From contig NC_014828.1 in assembly GCF_000178115.2 (NCBI RefSeq), positions 372,001 to 436,000 on the forward strand: a DNA stretch of 64,000 nucleotides, written 5' to 3'. The position numbers and the translations under genes are program-made. This DNA comes from Ethanoligenens harbinense YUAN-3 (GTDB lineage Bacteria > Bacillota > Clostridia > Oscillospirales > Ethanoligenentaceae). Positions 26,595-37,751 of the stretch are shown here, piece by piece (position 1 is the stretch's first letter; each line of letters opens with the position of its first letter). Below the pieces are notes generated by a model, which ran no database searches, was not told where the DNA came from, and worked only from the letters and a program-made list of their open reading frames with translations.

Positions 26595-26906
26595 ATGGCA
26601 GTAAAGGAAAAGATTCGTATCAGGCTCAAGAGTTACGACCATCAGCTCATCGACCAGTCGGCGGAGAAGATCGTGGAGACCGCGAAGCGCACAGGCGCGC
26701 GTGTGTCCGGCCCGGTGCCGCTGCCGACCGACCGCGAGATCGTGACCATCCTGCGCGCGGTGCACAAGTACAAGGACAGCCGCGAGCAGTTCGAGACCCG
26801 CACCCACAAGCGGCTCATCGACATCCTGCGCCCGTCGCCCAAGACGGTGGACGCGCTGATGGGCCTTGAGTTGCCGGCGGGCGTCGAGATCGAGATCAAG
26901 CTCTGA
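26595..26906 (+). CDS. rpsJ: 30S ribosomal protein S10
   Basis: A 103-aa protein starting [20 protein letters not shown], with the [20 protein letters not shown] segment and the EIEIKL end of S10. It is a 30S head protein and, as NusE, a partner of NusB in antitermination. AAGGAGG precedes ATG 26595. First gene of the superoperon; 113 nt separate it from rplC. Confidence 0.98.
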   Translation: MAVKEKIRIRLKSYDHQLIDQSAEKIVETAKRTGARVSGPVPLPTDREIVTILRAVHKYKDSREQFETRTHKRLIDILRPSPKTVDALMGLELPAGVEIEIKL

Positions 26907-27019
26907 GAAAACACGGTTTTCTCCATTGCCGGCGCGCGGGTTTGCCCGCGGCGCAGGTCATGTTGGCAAAGGGGCATGTGCCCCGTGAGGCCAACCAATA
27001 ACCAAAGGAGGCAGGTTCC

Positions 27020-27655
27020 ATGCAAAAAGGCATCATCGGTAAAAAAATCGGCATGACCCAGCTCTTCGACGAGCGCGGGAACGTTATTCCCGTCACCGTC
27101 ATCGAAGCCGGGCCCTGCGTTGTGGTGCAGAAAAAGACCGTCGAGGTCGACGGCTATGAAAGTGTGCAGCTCGGTTTTGAAGAAGTGCGCGAAAAGCTGC
27201 TGAACAAACCGGAAAAAGGCCACTTTGAGAAGGCGGGCGTCGCGTCCAAGCGCGTACTGCGCGAGTTCCGTCTGGAGGACATGAGCGCCTTGAACGTCGG
27301 CGACATCGTCAAAGCGGACGTATTCGCCGCGGGCGACCGCGTGGACGTGGCCGGCACCAGCAAAGGTAAAGGTTACGCCGGCGTTATCAAGCGCTGGGGC
27401 CACCACCGCCTGAAGATGACCCACGGTACCGGCCCGGTGCACCGCGAAGTCGGTTCCATGGGTGCCAGCACCAATATGTCCCGTGTGCCCAAGGGCAAGA
27501 AAATGGCCGGGCAGATGGGCAACGAACGTGTGACCGTGCAGAACCTTGACGTGGTCAAGGTGGACGCCGAAAACAATCTCATCGCGCTGAAAGGTGCCAT
27601 TCCCGGCCCCAAAGGCGGTATCGTCATACTCGCCGACAGCGTCAAAAAAGCCTAA
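27020..27655 (+). CDS. rplC: 50S ribosomal protein L3
   Basis: A 211-aa protein starting [20 protein letters not shown], with the central loop [20 protein letters not shown] reaching toward the peptidyl transferase centre and [27 protein letters not shown] is upstream of ATG 27020. An early 50S assembly protein binding 23S rRNA; followed after 17 nt by rplD. Confidence 0.98.
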   Translation: MQKGIIGKKIGMTQLFDERGNVIPVTVIEAGPCVVVQKKTVEVDGYESVQLGFEEVREKLLNKPEKGHFEKAGVASKRVLREFRLEDMSALNVGDIVKADVFAAGDRVDVAGTSKGKGYAGVIKRWGHHRLKMTHGTGPVHREVGSMGASTNMSRVPKGKKMAGQMGNERVTVQNLDVVKVDAENNLIALKGAIPGPKGGIVILADSVKKA

Positions 27656-27672
27656 GGGAAGGAGGATGCGCA

Positions 27673-28296
27673 ATGCCTAAAGCGACAGTATTCAACATCG
27701 CGGGCGAGCAGGTCGGAGAGATCGAGCTTGCCGATTCCGTGTTCGGCATCGAGCCGAACAAAACCGCGCTGCATACCGTGGTAGTCAACTACCTGGCCAA
27801 CCAGCGGCAGGGCACTCAGTCCACGCTCACCCGTTCCGAGGTTTCCGGCGGCGGCCGCAAGCCGTGGCGCCAGAAAGGCACCGGCCATGCGCGCCAGGGT
27901 TCCACCCGCGCGCCGCAGTGGAAACACGGCGGGATTGCGCTCGGCCCCAAGCCGCGCAGCTATACCTACACCGTGAACAAGAAAGTGCGCCGTCTTGCTC
28001 TCAAGTCCGCGCTTTCGGCCAAACTGGCCGCCGGGGAGCTCGTGGTGCTGGACGCCATCTCCCTCCCGGAGATCAAGACCAAACAGGTCGTCACGATCCT
28101 CAGCAAGTTTGAAACGAGCAAAAAAGCGCTGTTCGTCACCGCGGGCGTCAACGAGAACCTTGTCAAGAGCGCGCGCAACATCCCGGGCGTGAAAACCGCC
28201 AGCACGGGCAGCCTGAATGTATACGACCTGCTTGACAGCAATAAGTTCTTCATTTCCAAAGACGCGGTCGCCGCACTCGAGGAGGTGTACGCATAA
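27673..28296 (+). CDS. rplD: 50S ribosomal protein L4
   Basis: A 207-aa protein with the L4 tunnel-loop segment [20 protein letters not shown] and [19 protein letters not shown]. In E. coli L4 also represses its own operon through the S10 leader; the attenuator-like leader at 26474-26509 makes a similar role worth testing. Its TAA shares one base with the rplW ATG, indicating coupling. Confidence 0.97.
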   Translation: MPKATVFNIAGEQVGEIELADSVFGIEPNKTALHTVVVNYLANQRQGTQSTLTRSEVSGGGRKPWRQKGTGHARQGSTRAPQWKHGGIALGPKPRSYTYTVNKKVRRLALKSALSAKLAAGELVVLDAISLPEIKTKQVVTILSKFETSKKALFVTAGVNENLVKSARNIPGVKTASTGSLNVYDLLDSNKFFISKDAVAALEEVYA

Positions 28297-28589
28297 TGAA
28301 AGCGCCTCAGGACGTCATCATCCGTCCGGTCATCACCGAAAAGAGCATGGCCGGCATCGCCAACAAAATCTACACCTTCCGTGTCGCGTCCGAAGCCGGC
28401 AAGGTCGAAATTGCCAAAGCGGTCGAAGAACTGTTCGGCGTGCAGGTCGCCAAGGTGAACACCATCAGTGTGCGCGGACGCTCCCGCCGGGTGGGCCGCA
28501 GCACCGGCTATACCTCCGACTGGAAGAAAGCCATCGTCACGCTCAAAGAAGGCTCGAAAGCCATCGAGTTCTTTGAAGGCCTCGCGTAA
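28296..28589 (+). CDS. rplW: 50S ribosomal protein L23
   Basis: A 97-aa protein starting [20 protein letters not shown], with the conserved KVNTISVRGRSRRVGRSTGY loop. It lies at the exit tunnel, where trigger factor and SRP dock. Translationally coupled to rplD through TAATG; GAGGAGG lies near the end of rplD. Confidence 0.97.
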   Translation: MKAPQDVIIRPVITEKSMAGIANKIYTFRVASEAGKVEIAKAVEELFGVQVAKVNTISVRGRSRRVGRSTGYTSDWKKAIVTLKEGSKAIEFFEGLA

Positions 28590-28620
28590 CGTTCCGTAAC
28601 GAAAAGGGAGTGAAACCAGA

Positions 28621-29454
28621 ATGGCAATCAGAAAATATGGCCCCACTTCCCCGGCACGGCGGAACATGACCGTTCCCACGTTCGAGGAGCTTTCCAAAGT
28701 GGAGCCGGAGAAGAGCCTGCTCGTCAGCCTTCCCAAACACGCCGGCCGCAACAGCTACGGCCGCATCACCGTTCGCCATCGCGGCGGCGGCAACCGCGTG
28801 AAATACCGCATCATCGACTTCAAGCGCGACAAGATCGACGCGCCCGCCAAAGTGCTTTCGGTGGAGTACGATCCGAACCGCTCGGCCTATATCGCCCTGC
28901 TCCAGTATGAAGACGGCGAGAAACGCTATATCCTCGCACCGCTCGGCCTCAAAGCGGGCGACACCGTCCTCTCCGGCAAGGAAGCGGACATCAAGCCCGG
29001 CAACAGCCTGGCGCTTTCCGATATCCCGGTCGGTACGTTCGTGCACAATATCGAGCTGCACCCCGGCAAAGGCGGCCAGCTTGCGCGCGCGGCGGGCATC
29101 ATGGCCCAGCTGATGGCGCGTGAGAACGGCATGGCGCTCATCCGCCTGCCGTCCGGCGAACTGCGCAACGTGCCGCAGGAATGCCGCGCCACCATCGGCC
29201 AGGTCGGCAACATCGACCATGAGAACGTCAAGATCGGTAAAGCGGGCCGCAAACGCCACATGGGCTGGCGCCCGACCGTCCGCGGTTCCGTCATGAACCC
29301 GAACGACCATCCGCACGGCGGTGGTGAGGGTAAATCCCCGATCGGCCGTCCCGGCCCGGTTACCCCGTGGGGCAAGCCGACCCTCGGTTACAAGACCCGC
29401 AAGAAGAAGCTGGCTTCCGATAAATTCATCGTCAAACGCCGCGGCGGCAAATAA
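28621..29454 (+). CDS. rplB: 50S ribosomal protein L2
   Basis: A 277-aa protein with N-terminal [20 protein letters not shown], the core segments [20 protein letters not shown] and [19 protein letters not shown] (the near-universal His-bearing signature needed for peptidyl transfer and subunit association), and the basic end. Preceded by AAGGGAG; follows rplW by 31 nt. Confidence 0.98.
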   Translation: MAIRKYGPTSPARRNMTVPTFEELSKVEPEKSLLVSLPKHAGRNSYGRITVRHRGGGNRVKYRIIDFKRDKIDAPAKVLSVEYDPNRSAYIALLQYEDGEKRYILAPLGLKAGDTVLSGKEADIKPGNSLALSDIPVGTFVHNIELHPGKGGQLARAAGIMAQLMARENGMALIRLPSGELRNVPQECRATIGQVGNIDHENVKIGKAGRKRHMGWRPTVRGSVMNPNDHPHGGGEGKSPIGRPGPVTPWGKPTLGYKTRKKKLASDKFIVKRRGGK

Positions 29455-29502
29455 TTTCTGCGCGGGCCCGTGCCCGCGTGCTGAAAGGAGGACCTTTACG
29501 GT

Positions 29503-29781
29503 ATGAGCAGAAGCTTGAAAAAACCGCCTTATGTAGAAGAAGCGCTGATGAAGCGCGTTGTGGCGCTGAACAAATCCGGCGAGAAGACCGTGCTCAAGAC
29601 ATGGAGCCGCGCGTCCACCATTTTCCCGGAATTTGTCGGCCATACCATCGCCGTGCACGACGGCCGCAAGCATGTGCCCGTGTATGTCACGGAGGACATG
29701 GTGGGTCACAAGCTCGGTGAGTTTGCCCCCACCCGTACGTTCAAGGGCCATTCCGGCTCTAAAGTCAGCAATTCCAGATAA
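29503..29781 (+). CDS. rpsS: 30S ribosomal protein S19
   Basis: A 92-aa protein: [20 protein letters not shown], then [20 protein letters not shown] and [16 protein letters not shown], which together define S19, in the 30S head near the A-site finger. AAAGGAGG precedes it; 48 nt after rplB. Confidence 0.98.
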   Translation: MSRSLKKPPYVEEALMKRVVALNKSGEKTVLKTWSRASTIFPEFVGHTIAVHDGRKHVPVYVTEDMVGHKLGEFAPTRTFKGHSGSKVSNSR

Positions 29782-29800
29782 TGCAGGAAGGAGGAACCCC

Positions 29801-30151
29801 ATGCCAGCAGTTGCACACCTGCGCTACGCGCGTATCGCGCCCCGCAAGGTTCAGATCGTGCTCGACCTCATCCGCAACAAACCGGTTGACGTCGCCGTCG
29901 CGATTTTGAAACACACGCCGAAATCGGCCAGCGAATACCTGATCAAACTGCTCCAGTCGGCCATCGCCAATGCCGAAAACAACCACGCCATGGATGTTTC
30001 CCGGCTGTATGTGTCGGAGTGCTTTGTCTGCCCGGGCCCCATGCTCAAACGGATCCGTCCCAGAGCGCACGGCCGCGCGTTCCCCATCCTCAAGCGCACG
30101 TCCCATGTGACCATCGCGCTCGAGGAAGCTGCGGAACCGAAAAACGCTTAA
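29801..30151 (+). CDS. rplV: 50S ribosomal protein L22
   Basis: A 116-aa protein beginning [20 protein letters not shown] and carrying [20 protein letters not shown], the beta-hairpin that lines the exit tunnel and contacts macrolide sites. ATG 29801 follows GAAGGAGG by about 8 nt; 19 nt after rpsS. Confidence 0.98.
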   Translation: MPAVAHLRYARIAPRKVQIVLDLIRNKPVDVAVAILKHTPKSASEYLIKLLQSAIANAENNHAMDVSRLYVSECFVCPGPMLKRIRPRAHGRAFPILKRTSHVTIALEEAAEPKNA

Positions 30152-30164
30152 GAGGAGGGAAAGT

Positions 30165-30830
30165 ATGGGCCAGAAAGTCAATCCGCACGGTTTGCGTGTG
30201 GGCGTTATCAAAGACTGGGATTCCCGCTGGTTTGCCAAGGACAATGTCTTCGGCGATCTCCTCGTGGAGGACTACAACCTGCGGAATTACCTTAAAAAGA
30301 AACTGTTTTCAGCCGGCATCCCGCGCATCGAGATCGAACGCGACGCTTCCCGCGTCCGCATTCACATCCACTGCGCAAAACCCGGCATGGTTATCGGCAA
30401 GGGCGGCGTCGAGATCGACAAGCTGCGTACCGAGCTCGAGGCCAGACTGGGCAAGCCGGTTTCCATCAATATCGTGGAAGTGCGCAGCCCGGACGTGAAC
30501 GCGCAGCTCGTGGCCGAGAACATTGCCGCGCAGCTTGAAAAACGTATTTCGTTCCGTCGCGCCATGAAGCAGTCCATCGGCCGCGCCATGAAACTGGGTG
30601 CCAAGGGCATCAAAGTCACCGTCGCAGGTCGCTTGGGCGGCGCCGAGATCGCGCGCGTGGAGCACTACCACGAAGGCACCATCCCCCTGCAGACGCTCCG
30701 CGCCGATATCGACTATGGGTTTTCCGAAGCGAAGACCACCTACGGCCGCATCGGCGTAAAAGTCTGGATCTACAAGGGCGAGGTTTTGCCGGAAGTCCGC
30801 AGAGCACCCAAGGAAGGGGGAGAGCAGTAA
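30165..30830 (+). CDS. rpsC: 30S ribosomal protein S3
   Basis: A 221-aa protein: [20 protein letters not shown], a KH domain around [20 protein letters not shown] (GKGG loop) and a C-terminal domain with [20 protein letters not shown]. It lies at the mRNA entry site with helicase function. It shares one base with the rplP start (TAATG). Confidence 0.98.
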   Translation: MGQKVNPHGLRVGVIKDWDSRWFAKDNVFGDLLVEDYNLRNYLKKKLFSAGIPRIEIERDASRVRIHIHCAKPGMVIGKGGVEIDKLRTELEARLGKPVSINIVEVRSPDVNAQLVAENIAAQLEKRISFRRAMKQSIGRAMKLGAKGIKVTVAGRLGGAEIARVEHYHEGTIPLQTLRADIDYGFSEAKTTYGRIGVKVWIYKGEVLPEVRRAPKEGGEQ

Positions 30831-31258
30831 TGCTGATGCCCAAACGCGTCAAGTTCCGCCGTCAGCAGCGCGGCCGTCTCACCGGCCGGGCCCTGCGCGG
30901 CAATACCGTCACCTACGGCGAGTACGGCATCCAGGCGCTGGAGCCGGCGTGGATCACGTCCAACCAGATCGAAGCCGCCCGTATCGCCATGACCCGTTTC
31001 ACCAAGCGCGGCGGCCAGGTCTGGATCAAGATATTCCCGCACAAGCCCATCACCGAGAAGCCGGCCGAGACCCGCATGGGCTCCGGTAAAGGCTCTCCCG
31101 AATACTGGGTGGCCGTGGTGAAACCCGGCCGTATCCTGTTCGAGATTGGCGGCGTGTCCGAGGAAATCGCCCGCGAAGCCACCCGCCTTGCGATGTACAA
31201 ACTGCCCATCAAATGCAAGTTTGTTAAGAAGGAAGAAACGGATGGTGAGCAGTCATGA
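30830..31258 (+). CDS. rplP: 50S ribosomal protein L16
   Basis: A 142-aa protein starting [20 protein letters not shown], with [20 protein letters not shown], the loop near the A-site tRNA and peptidyl transferase centre. Overlaps rpsC by one base and rpmC by four, so all three are coupled. Confidence 0.98.
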   Translation: MLMPKRVKFRRQQRGRLTGRALRGNTVTYGEYGIQALEPAWITSNQIEAARIAMTRFTKRGGQVWIKIFPHKPITEKPAETRMGSGKGSPEYWVAVVKPGRILFEIGGVSEEIAREATRLAMYKLPIKCKFVKKEETDGEQS

Positions 31259-31455
31259 AAGCACAGGAGATCCGGACCAAATCGGTCGAAGACCTCAACA
31301 GCCAGCTCAAGGACCTCAAAGCTGAGCTTTTCAACCTTCGTTTCCAACTCGCCATCAACCAGCTGGAGAACCCCATGCGGATCAAGGCCGTGAAGAAGGA
31401 CATTGCCCGCATCAAAACGGTGTTGCGCGAAACGGAAATGCGCGAAGGCGCCTAA
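31255..31455 (+). CDS. rpmC: 50S ribosomal protein L29
   Basis: A 66-aa helical-hairpin protein: [40 protein letters not shown], then [17 protein letters not shown]. It binds 23S rRNA at the exit tunnel beside L23. Starts within the rplP end (ATGA overlap). Confidence 0.97.
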   Translation: MKAQEIRTKSVEDLNSQLKDLKAELFNLRFQLAINQLENPMRIKAVKKDIARIKTVLRETEMREGA

Positions 31456-31477
31456 GGCTTTGGAAGGAGGAACATCC

Positions 31478-31738
31478 ATGAGCGAAAGAACCACACTGCG
31501 CAAAACCCGCGTGGGCCGCGTGGTGAGTGATAAAATGGACAAAACGCTGGTGGTTGCCATTGAGGACAACGTCAAGCACCCGCTGTATAAAAAGATCATC
31601 AAGCGCACGCTGCGCCTGAAAGCCCATGATGAGAACAACGAAGCCAAAATCGGCGACCGCGTTTCCATCACTGAGACCCGCCCGCTCTCCAAAGACAAGC
31701 GCTGGCGTCTGGTCAAGATCCTCGAAAGAGCGAAATAA
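31478..31738 (+). CDS. rpsQ: 30S ribosomal protein S17
   Basis: An 86-aa OB-fold protein starting [20 protein letters not shown], with [20 protein letters not shown] and [21 protein letters not shown] primary 16S rRNA binder. GGAAGGAGG is upstream of ATG 31478. Confidence 0.98.
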   Translation: MSERTTLRKTRVGRVVSDKMDKTLVVAIEDNVKHPLYKKIIKRTLRLKAHDENNEAKIGDRVSITETRPLSKDKRWRLVKILERAK

Positions 31739-31766
31739 GTCATCCGTTTAGGAAGGAGGCGGCACC

Positions 31767-32135
31767 GTGATTCAACAGCAAACGTATCTGAAAGTGGCAG
31801 ATAACACCGGCGCGAAGGAACTGATGTGCATCCGTGTGCTCGGCGGCTCCCGTCGGCGCTATGCCAACATCGGCGATATCGTCGTGGCTTCGGTCAAAAA
31901 AGCAACACCCGGCGGCGTTGTGAAAAAAGGCGACGTGGTGAAAGCCGTCATCGTCCGTTCCGTCAAAGGCGTGGGCCGGCTGGACGGCACGCACATCCGC
32001 TTTGACGAAAACGCCGCGGTCATCATAAAAGAAGATAAAACCCCACGGGGCACCCGCATTTTCGGGCCGGTGGCGAGGGAACTGCGCGAGAAGGAATATC
32101 TCAAGATCCTCAGCCTTGCTCCCGAAGTGCTTTGA
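31767..32135 (+). CDS. rplN: 50S ribosomal protein L14
   Basis: A 122-aa protein from GTG 31767 (AGGAAGGAGG 8 nt upstream): [40 protein letters not shown] and [20 protein letters not shown] are canonical L14. It forms an intersubunit bridge and is the docking site of RsfS. Confidence 0.98.
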   Translation: MIQQQTYLKVADNTGAKELMCIRVLGGSRRRYANIGDIVVASVKKATPGGVVKKGDVVKAVIVRSVKGVGRLDGTHIRFDENAAVIIKEDKTPRGTRIFGPVARELREKEYLKILSLAPEVL

Positions 32136-32152
32136 TGGGAGGCGCAATTGTT

Positions 32153-32470
32153 ATGAGCAAAGTGCACGTCAAAAAAGGCGACACCGTGCAGGTCATTTCC
32201 GGTAAGGATCGCGGCAAACAGGGCAAAGTGCTCGAAGTGAGCCCCAAAGAAGGCAAGGTCATCGTGGAAGGCCGCAACATGGTCACCAAGCATGTCAAGC
32301 CGCGCAAAATGGGTGAGCAGGGCGGCATTGTCAAAGCCGAGGGCGCACTGTATGCCAGCAAGGTCATGATCGTCTGCCCCAAGTGCGGAAAACCCACCCG
32401 TATCGGCCACACCATCGCCGAGGACGGGACCAAGACCAGAGTGTGCCGCAAATGCGGCGCAACTCTGTGA
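32153..32470 (+). CDS. rplX: 50S ribosomal protein L24 (zinc-finger type)
   Basis: A 105-aa protein with N-terminal KOW motif ([20 protein letters not shown]) and a C-terminal four-cysteine finger (Cys75, Cys78, Cys98, Cys101 in CPKCG and CRKCG). ATG 32153 is selected with GGGAGG upstream; the frame opens earlier at 32132. An assembly initiator on 23S rRNA. Confidence 0.97.
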   Translation: MSKVHVKKGDTVQVISGKDRGKQGKVLEVSPKEGKVIVEGRNMVTKHVKPRKMGEQGGIVKAEGALYASKVMIVCPKCGKPTRIGHTIAEDGTKTRVCRKCGATL

Positions 32471-32488
32471 GTTTCAGGAGGATAGCAC

Positions 32489-33028
32489 ATGGCCAGACTC
32501 AGAGAAACCTATAAAAACGAAATCGCTCCTGCGCTAATGAAGAAGTTCAATTATAAAAGCGTGATGCAGATCCCCAAAATCGAGAAAGTGGTTATCAACG
32601 TCGGCTGCGGAGACGCGCGCGACAATGCCAAGGCCATCGACGCGGTGATGGAAGAGATCGGCATGATCACCGGCCAGAAGCCGGTGGTGACCAAGGCCCG
32701 CAAGTCTGTTGCAAACTTCAAATTGCGCGAGGGCATGAACATCGGCGTGAAGGTTACGCTGCGCCAGAACAGGATGTATGAGTTCATCGACCGCCTGTTC
32801 AACACGGCTCTGCCGCGCGTGCGCGACTTCCGAGGCATCAACCCCAACTCGTTCGACGGCCGCGGCAACTACGCGCTTGGCCTGAAAGAGCAGTTGATCT
32901 TCCCGGAAATCGATTATGATAAAGTGGATAAAGTGCGTGGCATGGATGTTATTTTTGTGACCACCGCGCAGACCGACGAGGAAGCAAGAGAACTGCTCAC
33001 CCTGTTCGGCGCGCCGTTCCGTAAATAA
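32489..33028 (+). CDS. rplE: 50S ribosomal protein L5
   Basis: A 179-aa protein: [20 protein letters not shown], then [20 protein letters not shown] and [20 protein letters not shown]. It binds 5S rRNA and contacts P-site tRNA. CAGGAGG is upstream; 18 nt after rplX. Confidence 0.98.
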   Translation: MARLRETYKNEIAPALMKKFNYKSVMQIPKIEKVVINVGCGDARDNAKAIDAVMEEIGMITGQKPVVTKARKSVANFKLREGMNIGVKVTLRQNRMYEFIDRLFNTALPRVRDFRGINPNSFDGRGNYALGLKEQLIFPEIDYDKVDKVRGMDVIFVTTAQTDEEARELLTLFGAPFRK

Positions 33029-33040
33029 GGGGGTTGTGTT

Positions 33041-33226
33041 GTGGCAAAGTTATCAATGAAAATCAAGCAGCAGAGGACGCCGAAATTCTCCACCCGGAGC
33101 TATAACCGTTGCAAAATCTGCGGCCGGCCGCACGCCTATCTCCGTAAATACGGCGTCTGCCGTATCTGCTTCCGCAATCTTGCCTACAAAGGCGAGATTC
33201 CCGGTGTGAAAAAGGCCAGCTGGTAA
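33041..33226 (+). CDS. rpsZ: 30S ribosomal protein S14, zinc type
   Basis: A 61-aa protein from GTG 33041 with Cys24, Cys27, Cys40 and Cys43 ([20 protein letters not shown]), the zinc-bound short form of S14. The zinc-free long form was not seen in this window. 12 nt after rplE. Confidence 0.97.
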   Translation: MAKLSMKIKQQRTPKFSTRSYNRCKICGRPHAYLRKYGVCRICFRNLAYKGEIPGVKKASW

Positions 33227-33252
33227 TACAGCTCGAAAGGAGGTTTCGACGC

Positions 33253-33651
33253 ATGCAAGTCACCGATACCGTCGCCGATATGCTTACCCGCATCCGCAAT
33301 GCAAATTCGGCTAAGCATGATACCGTCGATATCCCCGCGTCCAATTTGAAGAAGGCCATCGCCCGTATTCTGCTCGACGAGGGGTATATCCGGAATTATA
33401 CCGTTATAGAAGATAATAAGCAGGGCACTATCCGCATCAACTTGAAATATGGCCCGAGCAAGTCCCATGTCATCACGGGTCTGCGCCGGGTCTCCAAACC
33501 CGGCCTGCGCATGTACGCAAACTGCGAGGACATGCCGAAAGTGATGAAAGGCCTTGGCATCGCCATCGTTTCCACCTCCAAGGGCATCATGACCGACCGC
33601 GAGGCGCGCAAGGAAAACGTGGGCGGCGAAGTGCTGGCCTTTGTGTGGTAA
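33253..33651 (+). CDS. rpsH: 30S ribosomal protein S8
   Basis: A 132-aa protein: [20 protein letters not shown], then VISTS-like [20 protein letters not shown] and GEVLAFVW at the end. A primary binder of the 16S central domain and, in E. coli, spc-operon repressor. AAAGGAGG upstream. Confidence 0.98.
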   Translation: MQVTDTVADMLTRIRNANSAKHDTVDIPASNLKKAIARILLDEGYIRNYTVIEDNKQGTIRINLKYGPSKSHVITGLRRVSKPGLRMYANCEDMPKVMKGLGIAIVSTSKGIMTDREARKENVGGEVLAFVW

Positions 33652-33663
33652 GGAGGGTTTTGT

Positions 33664-34215
33664 ATGTCGCGTATCGGTAAACAGCCGATTGAAATACCGA
33701 ACGGCGTAAACGTCACGCTGGCGGAAGGCAACACGGTCATCGTGAAAGGCCCCAAAGGCGAACTGACTCAGTCGTTCCATCCCGATATCAAGATCACCAT
33801 CGAGGGCAGCGTTATCCACATCACCCGCCCCGATGATGAGAAGGAACACCGCGCGTTGCACGGTCTCACCCGCTCGCTCGTCGCCAACATGGTGCACGGC
33901 GTGGTCGAAGAGTACCACAAGGAACTCGAAATCAACGGTGTCGGTTACCGTGCCGCCAAGCAGGGTAAAAAAGTGACCTTCAATCTCGGCTATTCCCATC
34001 CGGTCATCGTTGAGGAGGTGCCGGGCATCACCATCGACGTGCCCGCGCCCAATAAGATCATCGTGCATGGCCCGGACAAACAGCAGGTCGGCCAGTTTGC
34101 CGCGGAACTCCGTGAAAAACGTCCGCCCGAACCTTATAAGGGCAAAGGCGTCAAGTATGCGGACGAAGTCATTCACCGCAAAGAAGGTAAAGCCGGTAAG
34201 GGCGGTAAGAAATAA
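33664..34215 (+). CDS. rplF: 50S ribosomal protein L6
   Basis: A 183-aa two-domain protein: [40 protein letters not shown], then [20 protein letters not shown] with [20 protein letters not shown] at the end. It lies near the sarcin-ricin loop. AAGGAGGG upstream. Confidence 0.98.
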   Translation: MSRIGKQPIEIPNGVNVTLAEGNTVIVKGPKGELTQSFHPDIKITIEGSVIHITRPDDEKEHRALHGLTRSLVANMVHGVVEEYHKELEINGVGYRAAKQGKKVTFNLGYSHPVIVEEVPGITIDVPAPNKIIVHGPDKQQVGQFAAELREKRPPEPYKGKGVKYADEVIHRKEGKAGKGGKK

Positions 34216-34235
34216 GGAAGGAGCGAGAAGCCATT

Positions 34236-34595
34236 ATGATCAACAAACCCGACAACAACAAAGCACGGCTGCGGCGGCATAAGCGTGTGCGCGGAAAGAT
34301 TTCCGGCACCGCCGAGCGTCCGCGTCTGAACGTATTCCGCTCCCTCCATCACATCTACGCGCAGGTCATCGACGATGTCGCGGGCGTGACGCTTGTCGCC
34401 GCATCCACGATGGATAAAGATTTCGAAGGAACGGGCGGAAACAAAGAGGCGGCCAAAAAAGTCGGCCTTGCAATCGCCAAAAAAGCGGCGGAAAAAGGCA
34501 TTATCGAAGTGCGGTTCGACCGCGGCGGATTTGTCTATCATGGCCGTATCAAAGAACTCGCAGATGGCGCCCGTGAGGGCGGCCTGAAGTTCTGA
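34236..34595 (+). CDS. rplR: 50S ribosomal protein L18
   Basis: A 119-aa protein with a basic N-terminus ([20 protein letters not shown]), [17 protein letters not shown], and [20 protein letters not shown] near the end. It binds 5S rRNA together with L5. GGAAGGAG upstream; 20 nt after rplF. Confidence 0.98.
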   Translation: MINKPDNNKARLRRHKRVRGKISGTAERPRLNVFRSLHHIYAQVIDDVAGVTLVAASTMDKDFEGTGGNKEAAKKVGLAIAKKAAEKGIIEVRFDRGGFVYHGRIKELADGAREGGLKF

Positions 34596-34611
34596 TTGAG
34601 GAGGGATGGCT

Positions 34612-35127
34612 TTGGCACGGAATAATTTTCGTTCTAATAATAGAGAAGAATCCGATCTGAATGAAAAGGTCGTCGCAATCAACCGTGTTTCCAAAACGGT
34701 AAAGGGCGGCCGTATCTTCAAGTTTGCCGCGCTGGTCGTCGTGGGCGACGGCAAAGGCAAAGTCGGTTTCGGCATTGGTAAATCAGGCGAGGTGCCCGAC
34801 GCGATCCGCAAGGGCATCGAAGACGCGAAGAAAAACCTCTTCACGGTGGCGCTCAAAGGCACCACCATCCCGCACGAGATCGTCGGCGCGTTCGGCGCGG
34901 GCCGCGTGCTGCTCAAACCCGCCGCCCCCGGTACCGGCGTGATCGCCGGCGGCCCTGTGCGCGCCGTGGTTGAAGTGGCCGGTATCAAAGACATCCGCAC
35001 CAAAGCGTTGCGCTCCAATAACCCCTGCAATGTGGTCCGCGCGACCATCCAGGGGCTCAAGAGCATCCGGGGCGCCGAGCGGGTCGCCGAGATCCGGGGC
35101 AAAACCGTCAAGGAAATCCTGGGCTAA
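34612..35127 (+). CDS. rpsE: 30S ribosomal protein S5
   Basis: About 171 aa: [40 protein letters not shown] and [20 protein letters not shown] define S5, which acts in decoding accuracy and mRNA unwinding at the entry tunnel. The start is set at TTG 34612 because AGGAGGG (34599-34605) directly abuts ATG 34606 but is 6 nt from the TTG. Confidence 0.95.
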   Translation: MARNNFRSNNREESDLNEKVVAINRVSKTVKGGRIFKFAALVVVGDGKGKVGFGIGKSGEVPDAIRKGIEDAKKNLFTVALKGTTIPHEIVGAFGAGRVLLKPAAPGTGVIAGGPVRAVVEVAGIKDIRTKALRSNNPCNVVRATIQGLKSIRGAERVAEIRGKTVKEILG

Positions 35128-35142
35128 GGAGGAGCAGCCATC

Positions 35143-35322
35143 ATGGCAGAACTGAAAATCACGCTGCTCAAAAGCCTGAGTGGCAGAAAAGCGTCCCATA
35201 TCGCCACCGCGCACGCGCTTGGCCTGCGTAAGATCCGCGATGAGGTCACGCAGCCGGATAACCCCCAGACGCGGGGCAAAATCAATCAGATCAGCTATCT
35301 CGTCGAGGTAGTGGAAGCATAA
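35143..35322 (+). CDS. rpmD: 50S ribosomal protein L30
   Basis: A 59-aa protein read directly from the sequence: [20 protein letters not shown], then [20 protein letters not shown] and [22 protein letters not shown] is about 9 nt before ATG 35143. Its position between rpsE and rplO is canonical. Confidence 0.97.
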   Translation: MAELKITLLKSLSGRKASHIATAHALGLRKIRDEVTQPDNPQTRGKINQISYLVEVVEA

Positions 35323-35340
35323 AAAGGAGGTGCGAAGCCC

Positions 35341-35781
35341 ATGAAGCTGTATGAACTCTCGCCCGCCGAAGGCGCGTCCAAAGACGCGTTCCGCGTAGGC
35401 CGCGGCATCGGTTCCGGCAACGGCAAAACGTCCGGCAAGGGCCATAAGGGCCAGAAAGCCAGAAGCGGCGGCGGCGTGCGCCCCGGTTTTGAAGGTGGCC
35501 AGATGCCCCTTGTGCGCCGTATCCCGAAGCGCGGTTTTACCAACATCTTCGCCAAGCCCTATGCGCACGTCAATGTGCAGGCCCTCAACGTGTTTGAGGA
35601 CGGTGCGGTGGTGGACGCAGCGGCGCTCAAAGAAGCCGGACTGGTCAAAAAGGCTCCCTACGGCGTGAAAGTGCTCGCCCAGGGTGAGCTGACCAAGAAG
35701 CTCACCGTCAAAGCTTCCGCTTTTTCCGAAGCCGCAAAGCAGAAAATCGAAGCGGCCGGCGGAACCACCGAGGTGATTTGA
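35341..35781 (+). CDS. rplO: 50S ribosomal protein L15
   Basis: A 146-aa protein: [60 protein letters not shown] and PKRGF. The Gly/Lys-rich N-terminal extension penetrates 23S rRNA. AAAGGAGG upstream; its stop is one base before secY. Confidence 0.98.
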   Translation: MKLYELSPAEGASKDAFRVGRGIGSGNGKTSGKGHKGQKARSGGGVRPGFEGGQMPLVRRIPKRGFTNIFAKPYAHVNVQALNVFEDGAVVDAAALKEAGLVKKAPYGVKVLAQGELTKKLTVKASAFSEAAKQKIEAAGGTTEVI

Positions 35782-35782
35782 G

Positions 35783-37063
35783 ATGTTTGATACGTTCCGT
35801 AATGCATGGAGATCGCCCGAACTGCGCAAAAAGCTGCTCTATACGTTGCTTGTCATCGTCATCTTCCGTATCGGCGCGGCCATCACGGTTCCCTATCTGA
35901 ACCTGACCGCGCTGCATAACGAAATAGCCAGCGGCGGCAATAGCCTTATGGGATATATCGACATCCTCACTGGCGGCGCCCTTTCGCGCGCCACCATCTT
36001 TTCCATGTCCGTCACGCCCTATATCAACGCCACCATCATCATCCAGTTGCTCACCGTGGCCATTCCGGCCTTGGAGCGCTTGAGTAAGGAAGGCGAAGTA
36101 GGGCGTAAAAAACTCAACAGTATCACCCGCTATTTCACCATGATCCTCGGCCTTGGGCAGGGCCTCGGCATGTATTTTTATCTGCGGGGTTACGGCATCA
36201 CCGAGTATAACACAGGTTTTTCCGCCGTGTTTTCCGCAGCCGTCATTGTGGCGGTGTTCACGGCGGGCAGCTGCCTGATGATGTGGCTTGGTGAACAGAT
36301 CAACGACAAAGGCATCGGCAACGGCATTTCCATTCTGCTTTTTGCCGGTATCGTCAGCCGCGGCCCGTCCATCGGCAGCGCCATCTCGAAATACTGGCAG
36401 ATCGGCGGGCAGTATCATGTGCTCATCCCGCTGCTCGTGGTGCTGGGGCTCTTCGTGGTGGTCGCCATCGTGTTCATGAACGACGCCGAGCGCCGCATCC
36501 CGGTGCAGTATGCCAAACGCGTGGTCGGCCGTAAGATGTACGGCGGGCAGAGCTCTTATATTCCCATTAAAGTGACGATGTCCGGCGTCATGCCGATCAT
36601 CTTCGCGTCTTCCATCGTGAGCATCCCGTCCATCATCGGCGGTTTCCTTCCCAAGACGTCCACTGTTTACAAGGTGTTCACCTGGTTTGGCTATACATCG
36701 TGGCTCTACGCGGTGGTCTATTTCGTTCTCATCATTCTCTTTAACTTCTTCTATGTCGCCATCCAATACAACCCCTTTGAAATTTCTAACAACCTTCGTA
36801 AAAACAACGGCGGCATCCCGGGTATCCGTCCGGGTAAACCCACCGCCGATTATATCCAGCGCGTCATCTCGCGCGTGACGCTCATCGGGGCGGTCTTCCT
36901 CGGTCTGGTGGCCGTACTGCCCATCGCGCTTTCGGCGGGCGCGGGCCTGAACATCGCGCTCGGCGGCACCAGCCTGCTCATCCTGGTGGGCGTGGCGCTG
37001 GACACGCAGCGGCAGCTCGAGTCGCAGATGATGATGCGGCATTACAAGGGATTCCTTGAGTAA
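35783..37063 (+). CDS. secY: Protein translocase subunit SecY
   Basis: A 426-aa channel protein with ten membrane helices. It starts [20 protein letters not shown], has the plug region with [34 protein letters not shown], and the cytosolic loop [15 protein letters not shown]. It forms the SecYEG pore. Embedded between rplO and adk as in most bacteria, tying membrane insertion capacity to ribosome production. Confidence 0.98.
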   Translation: MFDTFRNAWRSPELRKKLLYTLLVIVIFRIGAAITVPYLNLTALHNEIASGGNSLMGYIDILTGGALSRATIFSMSVTPYINATIIIQLLTVAIPALERLSKEGEVGRKKLNSITRYFTMILGLGQGLGMYFYLRGYGITEYNTGFSAVFSAAVIVAVFTAGSCLMMWLGEQINDKGIGNGISILLFAGIVSRGPSIGSAISKYWQIGGQYHVLIPLLVVLGLFVVVAIVFMNDAERRIPVQYAKRVVGRKMYGGQSSYIPIKVTMSGVMPIIFASSIVSIPSIIGGFLPKTSTVYKVFTWFGYTSWLYAVVYFVLIILFNFFYVAIQYNPFEISNNLRKNNGGIPGIRPGKPTADYIQRVISRVTLIGAVFLGLVAVLPIALSAGAGLNIALGGTSLLILVGVALDTQRQLESQMMMRHYKGFLE

Positions 37064-37112
37064 CACGGACGACCGGCGGCACGACCGCCACCGGCCCAGA
37101 CGGGAGGCAACA

Positions 37113-37751
37113 ATGAACCTGATCCTATTGGGAGCCCCGGGCGCCGGCAAGGGCACGCAGGCAGAAAACATCTGTGCACATTTCCACATTCCCACCATTT
37201 CCACCGGCAACATGCTGCGCGAAGCGGTGAAAAACGGCACGAAGCTCGGCCTGGAAGCCAAGGCCTATATGGATGCGGGCAAACTGGTGCCCGACGCCGT
37301 CCTGGTGGGCATGATCCAGGAAAAGCTGAAAGAGCCGGCGTATCAGAACGGCTTTATCCTCGACGGTTTCCCGCGCACGGTGCCGCAGGCCGAGGCGCTC
37401 GATCAAATGGGCGTGCGGATCGACACCGTGTTGGAGATCGACGTGCCGGACGAACGCATCGTGGCGCGCATGGCGGGCCGCCGGGTCTGTGAGATCTGTG
37501 GCACGTCCTATCACACCGAATACCGTCCGCCGAAAACGGAAGGTATCTGCGACGCGGACGGCGGCAGGCTGGTGCAGCGCGCCGACGATGCGCCCGAGAC
37601 CGTCAAGGCGCGCCTGGAGGTCTACCACACGCAGACCGAGCCGGTCAAGGCATATTATGCCAAGCAAGATAAACTTTCCGTGGTGGAGGGGCAGGAGGAT
37701 ATCGCCGATACCACCCGCCTGACCCTGCAAACGTTAGAAGGCCGGTCATGA
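37113..37751 (+). CDS. adk: Adenylate kinase (zinc-lid type)
   Basis: A 212-aa enzyme interconverting ATP plus AMP with 2 ADP. P-loop GAPGAGKGT is at residues 7-15, DGFPRT follows in the core, and the LID carries a metal site with CxxC (Cys126, Cys129), Cys146 and Asp149 in place of a fourth Cys, as in other Gram-positive Adk. ATG 37113 is set by GGGAGG upstream; the frame opens 57 nt earlier. Overlaps map by 4 nt. Confidence 0.98.
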   Translation: MNLILLGAPGAGKGTQAENICAHFHIPTISTGNMLREAVKNGTKLGLEAKAYMDAGKLVPDAVLVGMIQEKLKEPAYQNGFILDGFPRTVPQAEALDQMGVRIDTVLEIDVPDERIVARMAGRRVCEICGTSYHTEYRPPKTEGICDADGGRLVQRADDAPETVKARLEVYHTQTEPVKAYYAKQDKLSVVEGQEDIADTTRLTLQTLEGRS